DNA of 64,000 bases from Actinomycetaceae bacterium (lineage in GTDB: Bacteria; Actinomycetota; Actinomycetes; Actinomycetales; Actinomycetaceae). Under the pieces are notes generated by a model. That model did not search any database. It was given only the letters and a program-made list of their open reading frames with translations, and was not told where the DNA came from. The DNA lies in NCBI GenBank assembly GCA_030538185.1, contig JAUNUK010000004.1, positions 124,001 to 188,000 of the forward strand, read 5' to 3'. The translations under genes and the position numbers were made by a program. Of this stretch, positions 39,268-47,824 are shown piece after piece (the first letter of the stretch is position 1; each line of letters opens with the position of its first letter).

Positions 39268-40419
39268 TTGGGAACGCCACAGGAACACCCAAGCGCCGCG
39301 CATGGGCATGGGCACGACCACACTGCAGGCGCGCCCATAAACGCCCTGCGCATTGCCCTGGCCTTGACTGCCACCGTCTTCTTGGCTGAACTCATTGGGG
39401 CCTGGTGGACACATTCTTTGGCTCTGGCAACAGACGCTGGTCACATGTTTGTCGACTCGGTCGGCTTGGTTATCGCGTTGATAACTGCGTACCTCATGAG
39501 GCGCCCGCGCACGGATCGCTACACCTGGGGTTTGGCGCGCGCCGAGATCGTGTCTGCAGCTTTGCAGGCAGGGATCCTCACAACCGTGTGCGTTATTGTC
39601 ACGATCGAATCCATTGCGCGCCTCATTAACCCCCCGACAGTACTGGCCCCTCAAATGGCGGTTATCGCCGCCGTCGGCCTGTTGGCTAATATTGCAAGCC
39701 TTGCGGTCTTACATCGTCAACGCGAACACAACCTCAATATGCGCGCCGCCTTTCTGGAGGTTCTAAATGACGCCTTGGGTTCGGTGGCTGTCCTTATCGC
39801 TGCTGGCGTTATCGCACTGACCAACTGGCAGTATGCTGACCCGATTGCCTCTTTGGCAATCGCAGCCCTCATGGCTCCGCGTGCCGTGCGGATGCTTGCA
39901 ACCTCTGTGGGAATCCTTCTGGATCGCACACCAAGCGGCTTGGACTTAAACGATGTCCGCGCCCATATTTTGGCCCATGAACACGTCATTGACGTCCACG
40001 ACCTGCATATCACCACAATCGCAACCGGGACAGTCGCACTTTCCGCACACGTCACCCTGCCCGAAGACTGTTTCACAAATGGCTGTTCAATCACGGTTTT
40101 ACACGAACTTCAAGACTGTTTGGCCAAACACTTCCCAATCTCTGTCCGACACTGCACCTTCCAGTTAGACGTACCGGAACACCGCGACCACGAAGACCTC
40201 CACCACTCACCCACTAACCCACTAACCCGCCGAGGGTATGTCGATGAGGCTGTAGTCGATCCCCAACTGCGTGAAGAACCCGAGCAGCGCCTCGAAGCCG
40301 ACGAAAAGGGTCGCCCGATTGTCACCTGGATGGAAGGTGATGGTCTGTTGCTCCAACATTTCCTTGTCAAAGAGCAGCCGGACCTCACGCTTCGCAGGGT
40401 CCAACATGCCAAAAGGTGA
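39268..40419 (+). CDS. Cation diffusion facilitator (zinc/divalent metal exporter)
   Basis: Inner-membrane proton antiporter exporting Zn or similar metal. A His-rich N-terminus (AAHGHGHDHTAG) is followed by six transmembrane helices; helix II has the metal site HSLALATDAGHMFVD and helix V LEVLNDALGS. The cytoplasmic C-terminal domain runs to about DVPEHRDHEDLHH. I choose TTG at 39268 because AGGAG lies seven bases before it; GTG at 39226 has none. The last ~65 residues (from ~TRRGYVDEAVVD) are encoded antisense to the neighbouring ybaK-like gene, overlapping it by 198 nt, and do not look like CDF protein: the original stop has probably been lost. Confidence 0.9.
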   Translation: MGTPQEHPSAAHGHGHDHTAGAPINALRIALALTATVFLAELIGAWWTHSLALATDAGHMFVDSVGLVIALITAYLMRRPRTDRYTWGLARAEIVSAALQAGILTTVCVIVTIESIARLINPPTVLAPQMAVIAAVGLLANIASLAVLHRQREHNLNMRAAFLEVLNDALGSVAVLIAAGVIALTNWQYADPIASLAIAALMAPRAVRMLATSVGILLDRTPSGLDLNDVRAHILAHEHVIDVHDLHITTIATGTVALSAHVTLPEDCFTNGCSITVLHELQDCLAKHFPISVRHCTFQLDVPEHRDHEDLHHSPTNPLTRRGYVDEAVVDPQLREEPEQRLEADEKGRPIVTWMEGDGLLLQHFLVKEQPDLTLRRVQHAKR

Positions 40420-40722
40420 AACCACCCCCGGTTCCAGCCCCAGGGCGGTCCCCAGACGTTCGGCCGAGCCGAAAGACAGTCGTGACTCGCCCAGGAACTT
40501 GGCCAACCACGCAAGATCCAGCTCTTTCGCACCATCCATAATCAACAGGTAACTGCGCGTTCTTTTACGGTTGACCAGGAAAAGGCTTTTGGTGCGGATG
40601 CCCTCATGGCCTTCTATGAAGGCGTCAGCCTCTTCGGTTGTTTCGGCGGCAGGGTGTTCAACTAGGTAGTAATCAATTCCCGCCGCATCCAAAGCACCTG
40701 TGACCTGCGAACGCGTAATCAT
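40222..40722 (-). CDS. YbaK/ProX-type aminoacyl-tRNA deacylase
   Basis: A 166-aa freestanding editing-domain protein that likely hydrolyses mischarged Ala-tRNA(Pro) or Cys-tRNA(Pro). The family pattern is clear: KSLFLVNRKRTRSYLLIMDG, FGSAERLGTALGLEPG-type residues (AERLGTALGLEPGVVSPFG) and the final GFEALLGFF. The closest type is PrdX/ProX rather than YbaK by the LxLxPGxVSPFG motif. ATG 40722 with AGAGG upstream. Its 3' 198 nt are overlapped by the convergent metal exporter frame. Confidence 0.88.
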   Translation of the reverse strand: MITRSQVTGALDAAGIDYYLVEHPAAETTEEADAFIEGHEGIRTKSLFLVNRKRTRSYLLIMDGAKELDLAWLAKFLGESRLSFGSAERLGTALGLEPGVVSPFGMLDPAKREVRLLFDKEMLEQQTITFHPGDNRATLFVGFEALLGFFTQLGIDYSLIDIPSAG

Positions 40723-40857
40723 CTGGAGCCTCTCTGCGTGGGTGGACGTGAATCATTGTACTAACCCCTGTAAGTCAGACAATGCAAGACAGACAACGCA
40801 AAACAAAGGGGTGCAAGACAAATATGTCTTGCACCCCTGAGAAGTCCCTGCGGTCCA

Positions 40858-42489
40858 TCAGTAATGGAATACCGAGATTCTTTCTCTCAAATCATCAGAC
40901 AGCTGAGACATGTGGCTGGTCTGATCGCGCATCTCTTCAACCGACTGCGCAGCAGAGTTGCTAACCTCAGCCACCACCGCGATACGAGTCGCAATGTCTT
41001 GGGCACCTGTGGCAGCCTCGGATACGGAACGCGACATTTCATTGGTTGTTGCTGTCTGTTCTTCAACAGCCGCAGCAATCGTTGTCTGATAGTCATTGAT
41101 AGACGCAACAATTCCTGAAATCTTTTCAATGGCACTGACAGCAGCCATCACGTCGTCTTGGATCTGCTCGATACGGGTACCGATTTCTTCTGTGGCCTTC
41201 CCTGTCTCTGCAGCCAGATCCTTGACCTCACCGGCAACAACAGCAAAGCCCTTGCCTGCATCTCCAGCTCGCGCTGCTTCAATGGTGGCGTTCAAAGCCA
41301 AGAGGTTCGTCTGTTCGGCGATCGCAGTAATTGATTTGATGACCTCACCGATCTCTTGCGAAGACTGACCCAGCTTGCCCACAACCTCGTTCGTGTGTGC
41401 TGCAACCTCGGTGGCTTCTTGCGAAACCCTGGCAGCCTCATTGGCGTTGGAGGCAATCTCGCGGATGGAGGCACCCATTTCCTCTGCCCCGGCAGCCACG
41501 CTATCAATGCTGTGAGAGACCTGTTCGGCTGCACTTGCCACGCCTGAGGCCTCCTGCGAAGACTTATTGGAGTCTTCAACAATGCTGCCTGCAGCATTGT
41601 TCAAAACGTTGACCCTGTCTGTCACTTCTGCTGCGGTCATGGCGGTTGCACCAATCAACTCACGTAGGTGCTCCTGCATGCGCATCAATACTTCGCTGGC
41701 TTCTCCTAATTCGTCGCGAGACATCACCTTGATCTCTTCGCGCAACTCTCCGTCAGCAATCGCAACCATGGAGTTTTCCATGGCACGCGCCGAAGCGGAT
41801 ACCTTGCTACCCGTACGCCACGCCAAGGTCATCCCCAGCACAGCAACGCCCAAAGTAATGATTACCATCACGATGATTGAGGTGGTGCCTTGCTGGGCGG
41901 CATTATTCGCCAAAACTGTCGTGTATTCGTTGAACTCGGTGCGCAAGGCTGTCATTTTTTCAACAAAATTCGCAATCAAAGTGCGAGAACCCTGTGCGCT
42001 CGTGTCATTTAGGGCCTCAAAATAGGCGTCTTTATCACCAGATTCCATGGCAGGGATCATGGTGCCCTGCAGGTGCTTCATCCACAGGTCGTAGCTCTCA
42101 AGATACGCATTCCAAGACGGCAGGTGCTCGGTAACCCCTGAACTTTCCAGCTCTTTCACAAGCTCAACACGTGTCGCATTACTTTCTTCTAAGAACTTGT
42201 AGTACGGCGCAGCCTGCGCTGGTTCTTGAACAGTGCCGATCATGGACATGAGGATCCTGGCGTAATCTTGATTCTCTTGAATCTTGGACACCGTCTCCAA
42301 AGACGTAGCGTTGAGGTGATCAATGTGCTGCGTTGTGGTCCGATATCCCGAAATACTAATAATTCCAGCAATACCTACAATAATTGCGCCAACAACAGAG
42401 ACCATCACCAGTCCCATCATCTTTGCGCGCAACGTCACCATCCGACCGGATAACTTTGGCGACGTGGTTTCCTTCTGTACTTCAGGCAT
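40858..42489 (-). CDS. Methyl-accepting chemotaxis protein
   Basis: A 543-aa chemoreceptor. ATG 42489 ([11 protein letters not shown]) is preferred over an open extension to 42543 because AAGGAGGAAA precedes it. Transmembrane helix 1 spans ~25-48, followed by a 4HB-type outer sensor (~50-200), transmembrane helix 2 (~208-230), HAMP, and a signalling domain with [21 protein letters not shown]. The C-terminus is [10 protein letters not shown], again without a CheR pentapeptide. The signalling half is almost identical to those of the receptors at 4473 and 9525, pointing to duplication or gene conversion. Confidence 0.95.
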   Translation of the reverse strand: MPEVQKETTSPKLSGRMVTLRAKMMGLVMVSVVGAIIVGIAGIISISGYRTTTQHIDHLNATSLETVSKIQENQDYARILMSMIGTVQEPAQAAPYYKFLEESNATRVELVKELESSGVTEHLPSWNAYLESYDLWMKHLQGTMIPAMESGDKDAYFEALNDTSAQGSRTLIANFVEKMTALRTEFNEYTTVLANNAAQQGTTSIIVMVIITLGVAVLGMTLAWRTGSKVSASARAMENSMVAIADGELREEIKVMSRDELGEASEVLMRMQEHLRELIGATAMTAAEVTDRVNVLNNAAGSIVEDSNKSSQEASGVASAAEQVSHSIDSVAAGAEEMGASIREIASNANEAARVSQEATEVAAHTNEVVGKLGQSSQEIGEVIKSITAIAEQTNLLALNATIEAARAGDAGKGFAVVAGEVKDLAAETGKATEEIGTRIEQIQDDVMAAVSAIEKISGIVASINDYQTTIAAAVEEQTATTNEMSRSVSEAATGAQDIATRIAVVAEVSNSAAQSVEEMRDQTSHMSQLSDDLRERISVFHY

Positions 42490-42595
42490 TGTGCCGTTTC
42501 CTCCTTTTTCGACCTGCCATGTGGAAGTCACCCGTTTGTCCATATCGACTTCTCAAGCAGCGCCTCTGCTTCGCAAGGGCCTGTCAGTAATTCGG

Positions 42596-43270
42596 TCAAT
42601 AAGTCAGATCTTTAGGAGAGATGAGACAGGTCACATAGCTTAACGCCCCGAAATAAAAGAAGAACCATATCGGTGCCGCATACACGGCAACCATGGGATT
42701 CCACAGGACGACCACCCCCGGCAAAGCATATGTGGCCAGCACAAACACACCCAAGGGAAGGTGTTTTACGGCAAGGACTAGGGCTAGTTTCAGGGCAGGG
42801 ACCGTGCCGCCCTCGGAAATTATTTCCGAGGACGAATTTGGCCCAACTGTCCCACCAAGGCCTAGCCTGTGTTGCTCCAAACCCAGCAAGAATGTGAACC
42901 AGAAGAAGGCAAGTGCGCTAATAAATAAGACCGCCAAGGCCAGGGCAGACATGAGGATTCCCAAGACTTTTGCGCGCAACAGACCGGAAATGTGCACCTC
43001 CCAGACAACCAAGGTGCCCAGCCCGAGCAGTCCAATCCACACAGGTGTGACCCGCACAAAACTGGCGCGCAGGGTCCGAAGAAAGGTCCGCGCCAGTTTT
43101 GTGTCTGCGTTAAGGCGCATGTCGAAGCAGCTTCGCCAGGTAGCCGCCCAGGCTGCGCCTGCCGTCACCACGGGCATCGAGCACACCAGAATCAGCAGGT
43201 TCAACACCACGATGTCACCCATGCGGGCAAGTGCTTGATAGAACCGCGAGTTTGGATTCAAGAAACCCAA
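42596..43270 (-). CDS. YesL-like (DUF624) membrane protein
   Basis: A 224-aa protein with about five to six hydrophobic helices, starting MGFLNPNSRFYQALARMGD and carrying LNLLILVCSMPVVTAGAAWAA, typical of DUF624/YesL proteins that travel with sugar ABC importers. TTG start at 43270 with AAAGGGG upstream overlapping the permease stop. In the loop after the fourth helix, residues SSSEIISEGG are encoded by a 27-bp palindrome made of two copies of the dispersed word (42808-42834). The role is unknown; probably accessory to the importer. Confidence 0.82.
   Translation of the reverse strand: MGFLNPNSRFYQALARMGDIVVLNLLILVCSMPVVTAGAAWAATWRSCFDMRLNADTKLARTFLRTLRASFVRVTPVWIGLLGLGTLVVWEVHISGLLRAKVLGILMSALALAVLFISALAFFWFTFLLGLEQHRLGLGGTVGPNSSSEIISEGGTVPALKLALVLAVKHLPLGVFVLATYALPGVVVLWNPMVAVYAAPIWFFFYFGALSYVTCLISPKDLTY
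42808..42834. repeat. Palindromic double copy of the 13-base word inside yesL-like gene
   Basis: CGCCCTCGGAAAT (42808-42820), one T, then ATTTCCGAGGACG (42822-42834). It is a head-to-head pair with a single mismatch (GGA for GGG). The encoded residues sit in a predicted loop, consistent with insertion or expansion tolerated by the protein. Confidence 0.9.
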
Positions 43271-43273
43271 AGG

Positions 43274-44119
43274 CTACCCCTTTACGGCACCTGCGACGAC
43301 GCCCTCGATAATGTACTTCTGTGCAAAGAGGTAGAAGACGATGATTGGCACGATAGCCAAGACCAACATGGCCATCATGGCGCCCATGTCGCGGTTGCCA
43401 TTCGAACCCACCAACATCTGAATAACGACAGGGATGGTCTTGTACTTCGTTGACAAGCCGATAACCAGGTAAGGCAAGAGGTAGTCGTTCCACACCCACA
43501 TGGTGTTAAGGATCGCCACTGTAATGGCTGTGGGTTTCAGTATTGGCATGACGACGTGGAAATAGTTTTGCAGGGGATTGCAGCCGTCAATGTAGGCGGC
43601 TTCCTCGATTTCTAGGGGAATGGCTTTCACAAAGCCTGCGAACAAGAACACCGAGAGCCCCGACCCAAAGCCCAGGTACAACAAGACCATGCCCAAGGGA
43701 TTGGATAGGTGCAGGATGTCTGCTATTTTCACGGTCGGGAACATGACCATCTGGAAGGGCACGATCATCGAGAAGACGAACATGTAGTACAGGGCAGAAG
43801 TCCAACGGGACTTTACGCGCGTAATGAAGTAGGCGGTCATGGCCGAGAAAAACACGATGACGATAACCGAGGCAATGGTGATGAAGAATGACCAGCCCAC
43901 CGCAGAGGCAAAACCCGTTAACCCTAAACCTGTCACGTAGTTTGTTACCCCTGAAAATGTTTCACTCGTAGGCAAGGCAAAGGGGTTGTCCGAGATGAAA
44001 AACTTGCCTTTAAAAGAGTTCAGCGCGATGAAGAAAATTGGAAACAGGAAGACAATAACCAGCAGCGATAAAAACACCGTAATAATGATGCGTCCAGCTT
44101 TGGAACCTTTCGTATTCAC
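43274..44119 (-). CDS. Sugar ABC transporter permease (MalG/MsmG type)
   Basis: A 281-aa inner-membrane subunit with six helices. The EAA loop that docks the ATPase reads EEAAYIDGCNPLQNYFHVV. It resembles CUT1-family permeases for oligosaccharides. It overlaps the upstream permease by 4 nt (ATGA), and the yesL-like gene starts within its ribosome-site region. The ATPase subunit is not in the cluster; actinobacteria commonly use a shared MsiK-type ATPase encoded elsewhere. Confidence 0.93.
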   Translation of the reverse strand: MNTKGSKAGRIIITVFLSLLVIVFLFPIFFIALNSFKGKFFISDNPFALPTSETFSGVTNYVTGLGLTGFASAVGWSFFITIASVIVIVFFSAMTAYFITRVKSRWTSALYYMFVFSMIVPFQMVMFPTVKIADILHLSNPLGMVLLYLGFGSGLSVFLFAGFVKAIPLEIEEAAYIDGCNPLQNYFHVVMPILKPTAITVAILNTMWVWNDYLLPYLVIGLSTKYKTIPVVIQMLVGSNGNRDMGAMMAMLVLAIVPIIVFYLFAQKYIIEGVVAGAVKG

Positions 44120-44961
44120 TGTTCAACCTCCTTTCTGCGAGTCACATACAGTTGCCCAAGGGCGATCACCGCAACAATCAAGAAAAAGATAACAGCCTTG
44201 GCCTGGCCCACACCTTCTTGTCCCATACGCCCGTAGAAGGTGTCGACAATGTTCAAGGCCAACATCTCTGTTTGGTGCCTGGGGGCGCCTGCCGTCAAGG
44301 CCAGGTTCGCGTCATAGGTTTTGAAGCTATTTGCCAGCGTCAAGAACAGACAGATCGTTATCGAGGGCATGATCATCGGCAAGGTCACATGCCTAAGTAC
44401 CTGCCCTCTGCCTGCCCCGTCCAGGGTGGCTGCCTCGACCAGTTCGGGAGGCACGTTTTGCAGGCCAGCAATGTAGATGATCATCATGTAGCCGATCATC
44501 TGCCAGTTCATCAGCAAGATAAGCCCTACAAAACCGTAGCGGTAATCGGCTATTAGGGTCGTGCCGTACTTGGCCAAGATGGCGTTGATCATGACTTGCC
44601 AGGTGTAACCCAGCACAATCCCGCCAATCAAATTGGGCATAAAGAACACGGTGCGGAAGAAGTTTGTGCCCTTGAGCTTGCGAGTCAGTAAATAAGCCAA
44701 ACCAAAGGCACATAAATTGACGGTAATAATCGCGACCACCGTCACCAAAACGGTGAAGAACAAGGCTTGGCCGAAACGTTGGCGTTCAGTCATGGCCTTG
44801 ATGTAGTTATCGACGCCTTCAAAACTGGCATCTGTTACGGTAGTAAACTTCGAAAACGACAGGTAGACGCCGATAACAAAGGGCGCCAAGAACGCTATAA
44901 AGAACGCAATAAGCGTGGGCCCGGCAAAGACGGGGAAATACTTTTTGAGGACTTTCTGCAT
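44116..44961 (-). CDS. Sugar ABC transporter permease (MalF/MsmF type)
   Basis: A 281-aa permease starting at ATG 44961 (MQKVLKKYFPVFAG), with GGAGGAGGA upstream; the open frame to 45021 is not needed. It has six helices. The EAA loop reads LVEAATLDGAGRGQVLRHV. It is coupled to the second permease by an ATGA overlap. A full copy of the dispersed word (44974-44986) lies just upstream of its ribosome site. Substrate unknown, most likely a di- or oligosaccharide. Confidence 0.93.
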   Translation of the reverse strand: MQKVLKKYFPVFAGPTLIAFFIAFLAPFVIGVYLSFSKFTTVTDASFEGVDNYIKAMTERQRFGQALFFTVLVTVVAIITVNLCAFGLAYLLTRKLKGTNFFRTVFFMPNLIGGIVLGYTWQVMINAILAKYGTTLIADYRYGFVGLILLMNWQMIGYMMIIYIAGLQNVPPELVEAATLDGAGRGQVLRHVTLPMIMPSITICLFLTLANSFKTYDANLALTAGAPRHQTEMLALNIVDTFYGRMGQEGVGQAKAVIFFLIVAVIALGQLYVTRRKEVEQ

Positions 44962-45025
44962 TCCTCCTCCTCCATTTCCGAGGGCGACTAGCAGGTGGCG
45001 TGGTCCCACATTGGGCCACATGGAA

Positions 45026-45054
45026 CGGTGTGGGCGGCAATGCCGCCCACACCG
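45026..45054 (-). terminator. Intercistronic hairpin after the sugar-binding protein gene
   Basis: A perfect 13-bp stem (CGGTGTGGGCGGC with GCCGCCCACACCG) has a 3-nt loop and lies 12 nt past the binding-protein stop, with no T-run on the leftward strand. Such hairpins protect the binding-protein mRNA and lower permease expression; partial termination is the alternative. Confidence 0.7.
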
Positions 45055-45066
45055 CGTTTACCGTGG

Positions 45067-46413
45067 TTAGCCAGCCTTTTCGGCTGCCCATTCATCAACG
45101 AATAGGGTCTTGACTGCATCCCACTGCATAGCACCCGTGGCGTATTGGGCCAGAGCCTGGTTGAACTCTTCCTTGAATGTCTGCGAGGGGAAGGTCGTGA
45201 AGTTCCACGTCACGTTGTACAGGTCTTTGTTGCCCATGTACCGCAGGACCTCTTGTGCCAAGGGATCCTTGGGGGTTTCGCCCTCGGCAAAGGTGTCGAA
45301 GGGGGCGATGAAGCCTAACTCGTTTGTGACGTAGCCCTTGCCCTTATCCGAGGTGTAGAGCCAGTTGATGAAGTCGATGGAGGCTTTCTGATCGGCTTCG
45401 GAGGCCTTGGCGTTTATGGCGAAGAAGTTTTCGGTACCGGAGGCGATGCCTTGTTTTTCTTCACCATCTACCCCTGTATAAATAGGCAGGAACTTGACGT
45501 TTTCCGGGGTGACAGTATTGCCCTCAACGTCCGCGATCTGGCCCCAACCCCAGTTGCCGTTTTGCACCATAGCTGCCTTACCCAAGGCAAACTCAGCCAT
45601 GGAATCAGTGACAGTCTTTGCACCGCTCAAAGCTGGCTCGACAGTCGAATTCTTCAGGTACAGATCAAAGATGTTCTTGAAGTTATCCGAGTACTTGAAG
45701 GTGAGTTTGTCCATATCGGTGACCTTATTGTCACGGTACTCGTAGAAGACCGGCAGATTCGCCAGGTGAGTGCCCCAGCGCCATTCTTCACCAGGGGCCA
45801 GGGATGTGGAGGCGAAAACACCATCAATGCCCAGGTCAGCTTTCTTTGCCTGCATGTCTTCTACAACGGCTTTGAGCTTGTCGAAGCTGTTGACCTCGTC
45901 CATGGTGGCTGCCTTTGCGCCGTCAAGAGCAAAGTACTTATCCATAATCGCCTGGTTGTAGATGATGCCGTAGCCCTCTACCACGTAGGGGATGCCGTAA
46001 ACACCGTCACCATCAGTAATGGCCATGGTCTTATCCAGCAAGTGACCATACAGCTCCGTGTCTTTCAGATCCGCGGTGTATTCCTTCCACGCCTGATAAC
46101 CCACAGGACCATTGATCTGGAAAAGCGTGGGGGCATCTGATTTTGCTACCTCCGACTTCAGGGTCTGCTCGTAGGTACCGGAAGCTGCGGTAACCACCTT
46201 GACCTCGGTGCCGGTTTCTTCTTTGTAGTCCTTGGCGACCTGTTGCCAAATGGCATCGGATTCAGGCTTAAAGCTGAGGTAATAGACCGAACCCTTCCCG
46301 TCGTCTTTCCCTCCATCTCCAGCCCCGGTATCGGAACCCGAACATCCCGCCAACGCGCCCAAAGACAGTGCTATCACTGCAGAGAGGCCTATTGCACGTA
46401 TTGAACCTTGCAT
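45067..46413 (-). CDS. Sugar ABC transporter substrate-binding lipoprotein
   Basis: A 448-aa extracytoplasmic family-1 solute-binding protein. The lipoprotein signal ends LGALAGC (Cys 24) and a Gly/Asp linker follows. The mature fold has SVYYLSFKPESDAIWQQVAK, PTLFQINGP, YGIPYVVEGYGIIYN and MVQNGNWGWGQIAD, all typical of oligosaccharide binders with aromatic sugar-stacking residues. First gene of the importer operon (binding protein, two permeases, yesL-like). GAAGGGC lies upstream of ATG 46413. The sugar cannot be named. Confidence 0.93.
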   Translation of the reverse strand: MQGSIRAIGLSAVIALSLGALAGCSGSDTGAGDGGKDDGKGSVYYLSFKPESDAIWQQVAKDYKEETGTEVKVVTAASGTYEQTLKSEVAKSDAPTLFQINGPVGYQAWKEYTADLKDTELYGHLLDKTMAITDGDGVYGIPYVVEGYGIIYNQAIMDKYFALDGAKAATMDEVNSFDKLKAVVEDMQAKKADLGIDGVFASTSLAPGEEWRWGTHLANLPVFYEYRDNKVTDMDKLTFKYSDNFKNIFDLYLKNSTVEPALSGAKTVTDSMAEFALGKAAMVQNGNWGWGQIADVEGNTVTPENVKFLPIYTGVDGEEKQGIASGTENFFAINAKASEADQKASIDFINWLYTSDKGKGYVTNELGFIAPFDTFAEGETPKDPLAQEVLRYMGNKDLYNVTWNFTTFPSQTFKEEFNQALAQYATGAMQWDAVKTLFVDEWAAEKAG

Positions 46414-46679
46414 CTAATTTGCCCTTCTTTCTATGAGTCAGTGCCCCATCATTGGTTCAGCTGACAACCCGCAAAAGCGTGCTTCTCTTAGCATACCCGT
46501 CACTCTAGACACGACCATTTAACCTGTGTTGCAGTTAGGTAACCTCTGCGAATTGATAGCACCATTGAGAATACCGCGATTCAGTTAGGTCATTAGTCCC
46601 AAAGTCTTCATCTTTCGTCCTAGACTCGCCATAGGGCCATGCTCGGGCCCACAATCATCCCAAACAAAGGAGTTTTCGC

Positions 46680-47441
46680 ATGGGACGTTTAGAGAATAAG
46701 GTAGCCGTCATTACAGGTGCTGCTTCAGGCATGGGCAAGGCAATGGCCGTTCTTTTCGCACGTGAGGGAGCAAAGGTTGTCGCCGCAGACTTAAACCTGG
46801 ACGGCGCGAAGACAACTGCTCAAGAAATTACGCAAGCAGGTGGAACGTGCGTAGCCCTGGCTTGCAACGTCGCCGAACAAACTCAGACCAACGCCCTCAT
46901 CGACCAGACCGTAGAGGTCTACGGAACCGTCGATATCCTCGTCAATAATGCCGGCATTATGGACAGCTTCGAACCCGTCCACGAGGTTACCGACGAAAAA
47001 TGGGACCGGGTTTTCGCGGTCAACACAACGGGAACCATGCACCTGTGCCGCAAGGTCATCCCCATTTTCCGCGAAAAGAAGAGCGGGGCAATCATCAACA
47101 TCGCCTCTGTTGGCGGGCTGTTTGGTTCACGCGCGGGTGCCGCATACACCGCCTCTAAGCACGCGGTTGTGGGACTGACAAAGTCCATCGGCTACATGTA
47201 TGCCCCCGAGGGAATCCGCTGTAACGCCATTGCCCCCGGTTCGATTGCCACCAACATCGGCACAAGCATCACAGGTCCTTCTGAATACGGTTCTGCGCGC
47301 ATGATGCCCGGAGTGACCCTGTCTCCTCCTCCAGGAAAATCCGAAGAGGTTGCCGAGGCTGCTCTGTTCTTGGCATCCGATGAAGCCAGTTTCGTCAACG
47401 GCACCGTCTTGACAGTCGACGGTGGCTGGACGGCCTACTAG
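46680..47441 (+). CDS. Short-chain dehydrogenase/reductase
   Basis: A 253-aa classical SDR using NAD(P). The cofactor loop is TGAASGMGKAMA, followed by DILVNNAG, the catalytic Ser in NIASVGG, YTASK with the catalytic Tyr and Lys, and the C-terminal VDGGWTAY. Asp in VVAADLN suggests NAD preference. AAAGGAG precedes the ATG. It stands alone and divergent from the sugar importer. The substrate is unknown; FabG-like or secondary-alcohol dehydrogenase roles are equally possible. Confidence 0.9.
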   Translation: MGRLENKVAVITGAASGMGKAMAVLFAREGAKVVAADLNLDGAKTTAQEITQAGGTCVALACNVAEQTQTNALIDQTVEVYGTVDILVNNAGIMDSFEPVHEVTDEKWDRVFAVNTTGTMHLCRKVIPIFREKKSGAIINIASVGGLFGSRAGAAYTASKHAVVGLTKSIGYMYAPEGIRCNAIAPGSIATNIGTSITGPSEYGSARMMPGVTLSPPPGKSEEVAEAALFLASDEASFVNGTVLTVDGGWTAY

Positions 47442-47446
47442 AGCAG

Positions 47447-47561
47447 AAAAAGGTTCGGACTACATTCGAGTCTCCACTTAGCTGGCTTCCTGGTCCTTTG
47501 CCCTAGGTTGCCACTGTCCCTACGGACCTTGTGGGTCATGTCTCGATGTAGTCCGAACCAC
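47447..47561 (-). ncRNA. Candidate structured small RNA, about 110 nt
   Basis: On the minus strand, a stem of 14 bp (GGTTCGGACTACAT with ATGTAGTCCGAACC) plus CGAG/CTCG across one bulge closes a ~70-nt interior, and UUUUU follows directly (47451-47447). TATAAG (47573-47568) lies about 7 nt before the 5' arm, so a promoter, a folded body and a terminator are all present in the right order. Inside, CCAC/GTGG and GGTCC/GGACC can extend a rod with asymmetric purine-rich bulges, and a TGGC loop could pair with GCCA in a bulge. It has no open frame. It does not match SRP RNA, 6S, tmRNA or a riboswitch that I know. It runs convergent to the SDR gene. Confidence 0.65.
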
Positions 47562-47567
47562 TTGACA

Positions 47568-47573
47568 CTTATA
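47568..47573 (-). promoter_or_regulatory. -10 box of the candidate small RNA
   Basis: TATAAG on the minus strand, 7-8 nt upstream of the start of the closing stem. No clear -35 hexamer at 17 bp. Confidence 0.5.
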
Positions 47574-47824
47574 GAGTAACCCCGGTCACACATTTTGTTC
47601 AACATTTCAGACACGAATTGCCCGAATCGTTACTTTTCTTGTCCAAATTACGAGGTTAGGGCCTTTTACAAGGGACAAGAGGCCCATTTTTTGCCTCCCA
47701 CAACCTGTCCTCCCCAGACCTGTCCTCCCCCAGCAACATCGTCACCAGGTGACAATGTTGCCTCGGGGTGACCACACACCGTCACCCTCAACCAACAACG
47801 ACACATTATCCTCGAAAACCCGAT

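Noticed and set aside
47447-47561. SRP (4.5S) RNA identity for the candidate small RNA
   Set aside because: A GTCC-GTAG-GGAC hairpin fits a GNAR tetraloop, but the arms are very unequal (38 versus 68 nt) and the conserved AGCAG of the SRP symmetric loop is missing.
47734-47760. Small hairpin CAACAT-GTCACC/GGTGAC-ATGTTG downstream of the capA-like gene
   Set aside because: It has mismatched central pairs and no T-run on either strand, so I do not call it a terminator.
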